A DNA stretch of 5,808 bases from an uncultured Phycisphaerales bacterium (GTDB taxonomy: Bacteria; Planctomycetota; Phycisphaerae; UBA1845; CAIVHJ01). The notes under the pieces were generated by a model. That model saw nothing but the letters and a program-made list of their open reading frames with translations, had not been told where the DNA came from and searched no databases. Both the position numbers and the translations under genes were made by a program. Of this stretch, positions 1-5,689 are shown in pieces. The stretch spans positions 1 through 5,808 of the forward strand of contig CAIVHJ010000409.1 of assembly GCA_903905665.1 (NCBI GenBank), written 5' to 3'. The number at the start of each line of letters is the position of its first letter. Position 1 is the first letter of the stretch.

Positions 1-83
1 GAGTCGGCCCCGTCACGGTGGCCATCTTGCTTCGCAACACCGTAGAAGCCGCCAAAAAACAAATCGCTCAATTTCAACCATGA
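1..83 (+). CDS. folD: FolD, methylenetetrahydrofolate dehydrogenase/cyclohydrolase, 3' end only
   Basis: Only the last 26 whole residues and the stop (TGA at 81-83) are present; bases 1-2 are the end of a split codon that would give Gly if its missing first base is G. The frame reads VGPVTVAILLRNTVEAAKKQ and then a short tail. GVGPxTVAxLLxNTxEAA is the very conserved C-terminal signature of FolD, the cytosolic bifunctional enzyme that interconverts 5,10-methylene-, 5,10-methenyl- and 10-formyl-tetrahydrofolate using NADP. The catalytic Lys and most of the protein lie left of the window, so completeness cannot be judged. The gene is convergent with the methyltransferase that follows and has no evident functional link to the glycan genes. 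Identification from the tail alone is strong because this motif is distinctive. Confidence 0.9.
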   Translation, partial: VGPVTVAILLRNTVEAAKKQIAQFQP

Positions 84-94
84 GGTTGAATTTG
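69..94 (+). terminator. Hairpin over the folD stop codon, possible terminator
   Basis: TTCAACC (73-79) pairs perfectly with GGTTGAA (84-90). Beyond one T-T mismatch (72/91) three more pairs extend the stem (69-71 with 92-94). The 4-base loop ATGA contains the folD stop codon. There is no run of T after the stem (CTCTGCAG follows), so it is not a canonical intrinsic terminator. It could be a weak terminator or an mRNA 3'-end stabiliser, or chance. Confidence 0.3.
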
Positions 95-129
95 CTCTGC
101 AGAAAACGCAACGATCGGTGTTGTTTTAT

Positions 130-198
130 CAGAGCCGCGACCGTAAGGGAGCGGTTTGTTCACCGACTGAAGACCGCTTGCTGACGCGCGCGGCTCTG
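130..198. repeat. Large imperfect inverted repeat, dispersed-repeat-like hairpin between convergent genes
   Basis: The left arm 130-155 and right arm 173-198 are each 26 bases and match as inverted copies at 21 of 26 positions. The outer 10 (CAGAGCCGCG/CGCGGCTCTG) and inner 5 (GCGGT/ACCGC) are perfect; the mismatches all fall in the middle. The loop is 17 bases (156-172). It lies between folD (+) and the methyltransferase (-), whose stop codons face it, so it could act as a two-way terminator or end-of-transcript block, although no T-run follows on either strand. From memory, phrases like GCCGCGACCGTAAGGGAGCGG recur in planctomycete intergenic DNA; that cannot be confirmed from this single copy. 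Confidence 0.7.
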
Positions 199-212
199 TT
201 CGATGTTGGTTT

Positions 213-890
213 CTACAGAGCGGGTTGAATTACCAGAATGTCTTCGGACAGGTTCTGGGCCTGGACAAAAAATCGTTCGTGGTGGATGACCGTCAGGCCG
301 ATTTCAGTGAATGACCGGCGATAATCGTCCGGCGTTCGGAAAACCACGTGCGGGGGCAAATCAAACGTCTCGTCCGGTTGTCGCAACCGCTCCATGATGA
401 CCAGAAAACCCTGCGGGGCGAGGTGGTCGGCCATGCTTTGCAGACTTTTTCGCCAAAGGGTTTCATCCACGACATTGATGAGCGTGTCGATCGTGGCGAT
501 TGCATCGAAGCGGTGAGGAAGTTTCAGGTCCGCCAGATCCGAAAGGGCAAACTCGCATTGGGGATATCGCTGCCGAGCCGTGCGAATCGCGTCTTCCATG
601 AAATCAATGCCGGTAACCCGAAACCCCATTTGGCGAAAGTGATCCGAGAAGTCGCCATGACCGCATCCGCCGTCCAGCAGGTGTTTTTTGGCGGGTTGGG
701 GCACGAATCGCAACAGCGTGTCGGACAGAATTTGTTTTTTCTGATCGTTGGCTTGACGGTATTGCTGCTCCGTCAAGCGGACGTCGCCCACGGCCCGCCA
801 ATCACCCGGAAAGGAGGCGAATCGCTTGATCCAATTAGCTTTGGCGTCAAATGATCGGTGGAATAATTTATTGAACAATGATAGCAACAT
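213..890 (-). CDS. Class I SAM-dependent methyltransferase
   Basis: The protein has 225 residues from the ATG at 890, a usual size for a small class I methyltransferase. The SAM-binding glycine-rich motif I is LLDGGCGHG at about residues 71-79, followed by the acidic end of strand 2 (VTGIDF, Asp about 96). The motif after strand 4 is FDAIATIDTLINVV (about 128-141), then HLAPQGFLVIME (about 156-167), typical of the type 11/12 methyltransferase fold. The substrate is not evident. Small enzymes of this kind in glycan loci often methylate sugars, but related proteins act on other small molecules. It is the second gene of the leftward operon, 25 bases after the epimerase stop. A TTG at 905 would add five residues (MGVET); neither start has a clear Shine-Dalgarno sequence, so I chose the ATG. 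No membrane segment or signal peptide is apparent, so it is probably cytosolic. Confidence 0.85.
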   Translation of the reverse strand: MLLSLFNKLFHRSFDAKANWIKRFASFPGDWRAVGDVRLTEQQYRQANDQKKQILSDTLLRFVPQPAKKHLLDGGCGHGDFSDHFRQMGFRVTGIDFMEDAIRTARQRYPQCEFALSDLADLKLPHRFDAIATIDTLINVVDETLWRKSLQSMADHLAPQGFLVIMERLRQPDETFDLPPHVVFRTPDDYRRSFTEIGLTVIHHERFFVQAQNLSEDILVIQPAL

Positions 891-915
891 GGTTTCGACG
901 CCCAACGCACGAAAG

Positions 916-1902
916 TCAGGAATTCAAATACTTCGAATCGTCGGGATTGGACCAGAAGCCCGTCTGTAGAATCTTGATGATTTCCGCGATCCCCTGAGGC
1001 ACACGTTTGGAAACGGAAAACCCAAGCCCATTCTTTATTTTTTCGAAGTTCACGCGATAGTCTCTCGGATCAAAATCTTTTTGAACGTACCGAACGTGGA
1101 TTTGCGGCAGGTGTTTGCCGATTTCCTCCACCAGCATTTGTTTCGTGTAATTCTCCTGCGTGTCTCCCGCGTTGAACACTTCAAAGGCCACCTGACGAAT
1201 GGGGCTTTTCAGGGCCAGGTCGATCGCATAGGCCAAGTCTGCGACGTGACAATAGGGTCGCCAGAATTTTTCGCCGTACACCACCAACTCCCGGCCCAGC
1301 GACAATTCTTTGACAAATTCATTGACCGTCAGGTCGAAACGCATTCGCGGCGAGACTCCGTAGGCGGTGGCAAATCGCAAACAAACGGGAACGCACTTTC
1401 TGGATTTTGGCTGGGATAGCAGGAATTGCTCACAGGCCACTTTGGTTTCAGCGTAAAGCGAAAGCGGCGCGAGCGGCGCCTCCTCGGTTAAAAAAGCGTC
1501 GGGATCATTCATCCGACCATAGTTGGAGCACGTCGAAACAAAAATGAATCGCTCGCAACCCGCCTGATCGGCCAACTCGTACAATTGCCGGGTTCCGTCC
1601 AGATTGACGCTTCGCGCCAGATCGGGTTCTTTTTTGCAGGCTGGATCGCCCACAATGGAGGCCAGATGGGCAATGGCCGTACACCCCTTCAGAACCTCCA
1701 GCCGATCTCGAAGGTCACGAACGTCCATCCTGACAAACTCAAAATGGGGGTGACCCTGTACCTCCAGCAACGATTCGCCTCCCCATCGCAGGTTGTCCAC
1801 CACCCGAACGCGGTACTCCTCGTTCAGAAGCCGGCGAACGAGAACCGATCCGACATAACCCGCCCCGCCGGTGACCAGAATGCATTGATTCATCAGGCTC
1901 AT
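916..1902 (-). CDS. NAD-dependent epimerase/dehydratase, extended SDR family, nucleotide-sugar enzyme
   Basis: This 328-residue protein matches the usual length of extended short-chain dehydrogenases acting on nucleotide sugars. The N-terminal Rossmann motif TGGAGYVGS is at residues 11-19, with the acidic residue that selects NAD at the end of strand 2 (VVDN, Asp36). HLAS is at 79-82, STCSNYG at 123-129, and the catalytic YxxxK is YAETK at 150-154 (Tyr150, Lys154). The substrate-side motif LRFATAYG (175-182) is typical of the family. It should bind NAD tightly and oxidise a sugar ring carbon of an NDP-sugar, leading to epimerisation, dehydration or decarboxylation; which of these cannot be read from sequence. 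It is the first gene of a leftward pair and diverges from the nucleotidyltransferase operon. An ATG at codon 4 (1893) is an alternative start; neither has a strong ribosome binding site. Confidence 0.9.
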   Translation of the reverse strand: MSLMNQCILVTGGAGYVGSVLVRRLLNEEYRVRVVDNLRWGGESLLEVQGHPHFEFVRMDVRDLRDRLEVLKGCTAIAHLASIVGDPACKKEPDLARSVNLDGTRQLYELADQAGCERFIFVSTCSNYGRMNDPDAFLTEEAPLAPLSLYAETKVACEQFLLSQPKSRKCVPVCLRFATAYGVSPRMRFDLTVNEFVKELSLGRELVVYGEKFWRPYCHVADLAYAIDLALKSPIRQVAFEVFNAGDTQENYTKQMLVEEIGKHLPQIHVRYVQKDFDPRDYRVNFEKIKNGLGFSVSKRVPQGIAEIIKILQTGFWSNPDDSKYLNS

Positions 1903-1930
1903 TTAGGCATCTTTCATGTATAGACCGATT

Positions 1931-1951
1931 TCACAGTGACTTGTCACACTG
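1931..1951. promoter_or_regulatory. Nested palindromes, possible operator
   Basis: Three overlapping inverted repeats share TCAC/GTGA units: TCAC-A-GTGA (1931-1939), GTGAC-TT-GTCAC (1936-1947) and CAGTG...CACTG (1934-1938 with 1947-1951). The cluster covers the proposed -35 of the leftward epimerase promoter, where a bound repressor could act. No specific regulator family is recognised and no regulator gene is in the window. Confidence 0.35.
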
Positions 1952-2116
1952 AGAATCAATTGGATTATCGGAACTTCAAGGTGCAAGAAGAAGGAAGTTT
2001 TCCTGCCACGTGTGCCCGGAAGTCAATTCGGGATGAATTTTGCCCTCGTAACGTCCGATAGGATACTAAGCGCATACAACCCGCTGTCGATAACGGAGTT
2101 ATGGACAGTCGGTTAC

Positions 2117-2124
2117 GGGAAGGA
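2117..2124 (+). promoter_or_regulatory. Ribosome binding site of the nucleotidyltransferase
   Basis: GGGAAGGA ends 10 bases before the ATG at 2135. It decides the start: the frame stays open upstream to 2012, but the conserved N-terminus begins exactly at this ATG. Confidence 0.65.
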
Positions 2125-2134
2125 TTCGTTCATT

Positions 2135-2851
2135 ATGAAAGCTGTCATCCTCGCCGGTGGCAAGGGCACACGACTGCAACCCTTTACGTTTCGGTTTCCC
2201 AAACCGCTGGTCCCGATCGGGGACATGCCGGTGCTGGAACTCCTCTTGCGCCGATTGATTAAATCCGGCATTACCGATGTGACACTGACGCTGGGATACC
2301 TTGCCGAATTGATCAAAGCGTTTCTGAATGAGCATCGGACGCTCTCGGAACAACTGCACCTCACGTACGTGCACGAAGAACAACCCACGGGAACCGCCGG
2401 TTCGCTCAGCTTCGTCGAAGGATTGTCCGACACGTTCATCGTCCTCAACGGCGATCTGCTGACCAACCTCAACTTTGACCGCCTCCTCCGATTTCACAAA
2501 GAACACGGAAGCATTCTCACTATCGCGTCGCAGCAGCGTCGTGAAAAGGTGGACCTGGGCGTTATCGTGTTGGGTCAGAATCAGCAAGTGACGGATTACA
2601 TCGAAAAACCGGAAACCGCCTATACCGTGAGCATGGGCATCTATGTTTATGAACCCCGCGTGTTGCAGTATATCGAACACGGCAAGTATCTCGATTTTCC
2701 CACGTTGGTGCTGCGATTGCTAAAAGCCGGTGAAAAAGTGGCGGCGTATCCGAGCAATGATTTGTGGCTTGACATCGGTCGGCTGGACGATTATACGCAG
2801 GCACAGCAACTTTTCGCCGAGCGGCGAGAGGAACTCGACTTTGACCTCTGA
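2135..2851 (+). CDS. Sugar-1-phosphate nucleotidyltransferase (NDP-sugar pyrophosphorylase)
   Basis: The 238-residue protein begins MKAVILAGGKGTRLQP, the nucleotide-binding signature of the NTP-transferase family (GGKGTRL 8-14), followed by FPKPL with the conserved Lys23. GTAGS (86-90) and LNGDLL (104-109, metal-binding Asp107) complete the nucleotide site; EKP (157-159), SMGIY (166-170) and WLDIGRLDDY (211-220) line the sugar-phosphate side. It condenses a sugar 1-phosphate with an NTP to give NDP-sugar and pyrophosphate in the cytosol. It has the catalytic domain only, with no C-terminal left-handed helix acyltransferase. Relatives include mannose-1-phosphate and heptose-1-phosphate guanylyltransferases and glucose-1-phosphate thymidylyl/cytidylyltransferases; the base and sugar used are undecided. 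It opens the rightward operon. The start at 2135 is chosen for its ribosome binding site and family alignment over a 41-residue upstream extension. Confidence 0.9.
   Translation: MKAVILAGGKGTRLQPFTFRFPKPLVPIGDMPVLELLLRRLIKSGITDVTLTLGYLAELIKAFLNEHRTLSEQLHLTYVHEEQPTGTAGSLSFVEGLSDTFIVLNGDLLTNLNFDRLLRFHKEHGSILTIASQQRREKVDLGVIVLGQNQQVTDYIEKPETAYTVSMGIYVYEPRVLQYIEHGKYLDFPTLVLRLLKAGEKVAAYPSNDLWLDIGRLDDYTQAQQLFAERREELDFDL
2826..2833 (+). promoter_or_regulatory. Ribosome binding site supporting the TTG start of the aminotransferase
   Basis: GAGAGGAA lies inside the end of the nucleotidyltransferase gene; its AGG core ends about 9 bases before the TTG at 2841. This spacing supports TTG as the true start over the GTG at 2730, which would overlap the upstream gene by 122 bases and add a non-conserved arginine-rich N-terminus. 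Confidence 0.6.
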
Positions 2852-3992
2852 AACCCCAAACTGGAAAGTTTTTCTGTCCGATGTATCCCTCGATGAGCGG
2901 GAACTCGAATCGACCTGTGCCGTGTTGCGTTCGGGATGGTTGAGCCTCGGGCCTCGCGTGGCGGCGTTTGAAAAATCATTTGCCGAGTTGCACCGGGTTC
3001 CCCATGCCGTCGCGGTCAGCAGTGGAACCTCCGCTCTGCATTTGGCATTGTTGGCATTGGGGATCGGTCCGGGTGATGAAGTGATCCAACCGGCAATCAA
3101 CTTCGTGGCTGGCGCCAACATGACCCGCGCAGTCGGCGCCACACCACGATTTGTGGACATTGTCTCTGCCGATCAACCAGTGTCGGACATGCGCGAAGTA
3201 GAAGCTGCGATAAACCGCCACACCAAAGCGATCATGGTATTGCATTACGGTGGCTACCCTGCGGCGATTCGGGAAATCGTGGAGTTAGCCCGGCAAAAGA
3301 ATCTGGCGGTGATCGAGGATGCTTGCCACGCACCGGCGACGTTCGTGGATGGCTGCGCACTGGGAGGGTGGGGCGACGTGGGGTGCTTCTCGTTTTTTCC
3401 GAACAAGAACATGACAACCGCCGAAGGCGGCATGGCAGTCACTTCCCGCGACGACTTGGCAGCACGAATTCGCACGCTTCGCACGCACGGAATGACATCG
3501 CTCACGTGGGATCGCCATCGAGGCCATGCGTCGTCTTACGATGTGACGGAATCGGGATATAACTATCGGCTGGACGAAGTTCGGGCGGCGCTGGGCATCG
3601 CCCAACTGACCAAATTGCCCCAGCACAATCAACGGCGTGCGGAACTGACGGCGCAGTATCGCCGGGAGTTGGCTTCGTGCCGTGAAGTGGAGATTGTATT
3701 CGGGAATTATACCGGCGCACATGCGGGACATTTGTTTGTGATTTTGGTTCCTGAGAATCTTCGTCATCGGGTGGTCGAAGCCTGCCGACATAACGGGATT
3801 CAGACGAGCCTCCACTATCCGTGCATCACTGGTTTTACAGCCTATCAAGAAGCGTGCCGATCTTGTTCGTTGCCCAGGAGCGAAGAATTCGCCAGGCGGG
3901 CTATTACGTTGCCGCTGCATCCCAAAATGACTGACGAAAACGTGAAATACGTGTGCCAAATCGTTCGGCAAGCCGTGCAGCAATTTTCATGA
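2841..3992 (+). CDS. DegT/DnrJ/EryC1/StrS family PLP-dependent sugar aminotransferase
   Basis: From the TTG at 2841 the protein has 383 residues, the normal length for this fold-type I family. The early SGWLSLGPRVAAFE (31-44) is the usual N-terminal block. SSGTSALHLAL (60-70) binds the PLP phosphate. EDACHA (159-164) holds Asp160, which pairs with the pyridine nitrogen. SFFPNKNMTTAEGG (184-197) holds Lys189, the Schiff-base lysine. GYNYRLDEVRAALG (239-252) is the late family signature. All key residues are present, so it should be active, moving an amino group, usually from glutamate, to a keto sugar attached to a nucleotide. It overlaps the nucleotidyltransferase by 11 bases, so the two are likely translationally coupled. 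The specific keto sugar is unknown; some relatives have other roles such as sugar dehydration, but a catalytic Lys argues for transamination. Confidence 0.92.
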   Translation: MTSETPNWKVFLSDVSLDERELESTCAVLRSGWLSLGPRVAAFEKSFAELHRVPHAVAVSSGTSALHLALLALGIGPGDEVIQPAINFVAGANMTRAVGATPRFVDIVSADQPVSDMREVEAAINRHTKAIMVLHYGGYPAAIREIVELARQKNLAVIEDACHAPATFVDGCALGGWGDVGCFSFFPNKNMTTAEGGMAVTSRDDLAARIRTLRTHGMTSLTWDRHRGHASSYDVTESGYNYRLDEVRAALGIAQLTKLPQHNQRRAELTAQYRRELASCREVEIVFGNYTGAHAGHLFVILVPENLRHRVVEACRHNGIQTSLHYPCITGFTAYQEACRSCSLPRSEEFARRAITLPLHPKMTDENVKYVCQIVRQAVQQFS

Positions 3993-4004
3993 ATCGTTAC
4001 CCCA

Positions 4005-5216
4005 ATGCCTCCAAAAGCAAACGCAGGTTATGACGTATTGTTGGTGGGCGAGCAGACGGCGCACGTGGTGCGATTGGCTGCCGGGCTGATCGGTCGTGGA
4101 CTGCGAGTGGCGTGTCTGGACGGCCCGCGGTTGCAGCAAGTGCTTTTGGCCGAACACCATCTGTCCATCGACAATTATGCCTCACCGGAAATTCGCCTGA
4201 AGGGGCGATATCGGTTTGCGTGGGTTCGGGGCATTGAGACAGCGATTCGGCGCTGTTTCTTGCGGCGATTGATTCGCAGAATTCGTCCGTCGCTCATTCA
4301 CATCAACTTCATCGACCCCAGGCATTTGATGCTTTGTGAGCTGGGTGCGGTATGTCCGCCGATCGTGGCGACAGTCTGGGGGAGCGATGTTCACACGTAT
4401 GCAATCGACGGTTCACCTGATCAGCGGTCGGCCATCATTGAAATTCTGCGCCGGGCGGGCGCGATCACGGCAGATTCGCCGTTCATGCTCGATCTGGTGA
4501 AGAAACTGGTACCCGATCAACCGGCGTCTCAGATGCGATTGGCGTATTTCGGGATTGACGCGGATGCGTTTGAGCGGTGTTCCGGGATGGTTGAAGTGGA
4601 TTGGCGGGCGCGACTTGGTTTGGAGGCAGGGCTACCGGTGGTTTTGGCGCCGCGTCGGATCGGGCCGCGGTATTTTCCAGAACGGATACTGCGAGCGTTT
4701 GCGCAGTCTGAAGTTGCCCGTCGGGGATATCTCGTGTTCAAATTATTTGGAGATAAACCGTACGAGGAACCCGCACAGCAGGCTCAACTGGAACAGAGTG
4801 CGAAGCAACTGGGGATTTACGATCGTGTACGGTTCGCCCCGCCGTGTCCTTATTCGGAGTTGCCGTCTTTGTATCGTTTGGCGGATGCGGCATGTTTTTT
4901 GCTCGATCGGGACGGGACGCCCTCGACGGCGTTTGAGTTGTGGGCGGCAGGAGTACCGATCATAGCCTCCGACATCGAATACTATCGCGGAATTCTGGTC
5001 GATCAGGAGAATGCGTTTTTGGTTCCGCCGGAGGACGCTTCGGTTGTGGCGCGGGCGATGGATCGCGTATTGACGGACCGTGCGGCAGTTCAAACCGTCG
5101 TGGAGAACGGTCGGCGCTGGGTTCGAGAACACGCCAACTTCGACACCATGATTGAGACATTTCTGACGGTATATCAACAGGCGGGACTTTGGTTTCCTCG
5201 TGCGAATTCTTGTTGA
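4005..5216 (+). CDS. Glycosyltransferase, GT-B fold, family 4-like
   Basis: The 403-residue protein has an N-terminal acceptor domain (DVLLVGEQTAHVVRLAAGL, 10-28; IHINFID 98-104; TVWGSDVH 123-130; ITADSPFMLDLV 154-165; YFGIDADAF 181-189). It has a C-terminal donor domain (PRRIGPRY 216-223; RVRFAPPCPYSELPSLYRLAD 275-294; DGTPSTAFELWAAGVPIIASD 303-323). This is the layout of retaining GT4 enzymes that transfer a sugar from an NDP-sugar to a glycan or lipid acceptor. The usual Glu-x7-Glu motif reads Asp303-x7-Glu311. No membrane helix is seen, so it is cytosolic or loosely attached to the inner face of the membrane. It starts 12 bases after the aminotransferase stop, in the same frame, with no clear Shine-Dalgarno sequence, so it probably depends on coupling with the upstream gene. 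Acceptor and donor cannot be predicted. Confidence 0.88.
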   Translation: MPPKANAGYDVLLVGEQTAHVVRLAAGLIGRGLRVACLDGPRLQQVLLAEHHLSIDNYASPEIRLKGRYRFAWVRGIETAIRRCFLRRLIRRIRPSLIHINFIDPRHLMLCELGAVCPPIVATVWGSDVHTYAIDGSPDQRSAIIEILRRAGAITADSPFMLDLVKKLVPDQPASQMRLAYFGIDADAFERCSGMVEVDWRARLGLEAGLPVVLAPRRIGPRYFPERILRAFAQSEVARRGYLVFKLFGDKPYEEPAQQAQLEQSAKQLGIYDRVRFAPPCPYSELPSLYRLADAACFLLDRDGTPSTAFELWAAGVPIIASDIEYYRGILVDQENAFLVPPEDASVVARAMDRVLTDRAAVQTVVENGRRWVREHANFDTMIETFLTVYQQAGLWFPRANSC

Positions 5217-5458
5217 GCCGGGTTTTCCGGATTCCGCAGACTGGCGCCTGCGGCTAATCAGATTTGTTCCCTTCCGGGGATCCGTTGCAGGGTAGTCTCG
5301 CCCACATCCATTCACCCACAGGGTTGACGACGATGGCGGTTGGCATGTTCCGTAATACGTTGGGATCGACTATTACCCCATCCCGTCTTCGTCGCCACCA
5401 AGGTCAAATTTTTTCCTGACAACTTTCTATTTCCCGCCACCTTTTCTTCGTCAGTGTT
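5217..5458. other. Intergenic stretch between convergent genes, no convincing gene
   Basis: These 242 bases separate the glycosyltransferase (+) from the small membrane protein gene (-). They contain the hairpin at 5234-5253 and short open frames on both strands (5258-5419 plus, 53 codons; 5254-5346 minus, 30 residues). Neither has a recognised motif or ribosome binding site. A T-rich patch lies at 5409-5414 but has no stem before it. Confidence 0.6.
5234..5253 (+). terminator. GC-rich hairpin after the glycosyltransferase, possible terminator
   Basis: CCGCAG (5234-5239) pairs perfectly with CTGCGG (5248-5253) around an 8-base loop, 18 bases after the glycosyltransferase stop. The following CTAATCAGATTTGTT is only mildly T-rich, so termination is plausible but weak. 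The phrase GGCGCCTGCGGCTAA also resembles, from memory, short dispersed repeats of planctomycetes. Confidence 0.4.
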
Positions 5459-5683
5459 TTACTGCTTTTTCTCCGGGTTCAGGTCGTCGATGTGGAGATT
5501 GGTCGCTGCGATCAGTTTCTTAATGATCGTATCCCGATGTCGCATTCTTAAATACCACACTCCTGAAGTGAAGTATACACTGCCCCCGAAAACAAGAGCG
5601 GCTAATGCGAAAGTATGAAACCCCCAGGTGATCTCCTCATGGATTGTAGCGAATATCATGTACGCTACTAAGTAGAAACGCAT
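5459..5683 (-). CDS. Small predicted membrane protein of unknown function
   Basis: I do not recognise this 74-residue protein. It has a short hydrophobic start (FYLVAYMIFATI, 3-14), a charged break (HEEITW), and a clear membrane-length segment at about 22-45 (FHTFALAALVFGGSVYFTSG followed by VWYL). A basic, probably cytoplasmic tail follows (RMRHRD...KK, 47-56) and then an acidic/basic end (HIDDLNPEKKQ). By the positive-inside rule the tail faces the cytoplasm. The ATG lies 6 bases after the stop of the partial gene at 5690-5808, so the two are likely co-transcribed and coupled; no strong Shine-Dalgarno sequence is seen. The stretch is visibly richer in A and T than the glycan genes. The opposite strand is also open (5340-5618), but the tight spacing and protein-like hydrophobic pattern favour this strand. 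Confidence 0.6.
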   Translation of the reverse strand: MRFYLVAYMIFATIHEEITWGFHTFALAALVFGGSVYFTSGVWYLRMRHRDTIIKKLIAATNLHIDDLNPEKKQ

Positions 5684-5689
5684 AACGAA

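Larger units (their letters stand above)
1903..2134. promoter_or_regulatory. Divergent control region between the two glycan operons
   Basis: This 232-base gap separates genes pointing away from each other, so promoters for both must lie here. For the leftward operon, TATACA (minus strand, 1922-1917) is a -10 candidate with GTGACA (1947-1942) as -35, but the 19-base spacing is long. For the rightward operon, TTGCCC (2040-2045) and GATACT (2062-2067) have a 16-base spacing, a moderate match that would leave a leader of about 65 bases. Small hairpins also occur: AGGAA-GTT-TTCCT (1992-2004) and AATTC-GGGAT-GAATT (2025-2039). A reading frame continues upstream of 2135 to a possible start at 2012, but the residues it encodes look non-coding. 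The promoters are inferred from consensus, and planctomycete promoters may differ. Confidence 0.5.

Noticed and set aside
348..854. 168-residue plus-strand open frame opposite the methyltransferase
   Set aside because: It is antisense to a gene with clear methyltransferase motifs, has no recognisable motif, and no promoter or ribosome binding site.
2012..2134. N-terminal extension of the nucleotidyltransferase from an upstream start at 2012
   Set aside because: The family N-terminus starts exactly at the ATG at 2135, which has a good ribosome binding site; the extra 41 residues match nothing in the family.
2099..2680. 193-residue minus-strand open frame
   Set aside because: Shadow of the nucleotidyltransferase with no protein-like motifs.
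3285..3983. 232-residue minus-strand open frame
   Set aside because: Lies fully opposite the aminotransferase, whose catalytic motifs are all intact; composition is that of an antisense frame.
4743..5315. 190-residue minus-strand open frame with many Arg residues
   Set aside because: Antisense to the donor domain of the glycosyltransferase; Arg-rich, low-complexity character typical of shadow frames.
5254..5346. 30-residue minus-strand frame starting MPTAIVVNPVGEW
   Set aside because: Protein-like at first sight, but very short and without a start signal or recognised family; more likely chance or part of a repeat.
5340..5618. 92-residue plus-strand open frame opposite the small membrane protein
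   Set aside because: It has some hydrophobic stretches, but no ribosome binding site and no neighbour on its strand; the minus-strand frame fits the tight spacing after 5690 better. Not fully excluded.
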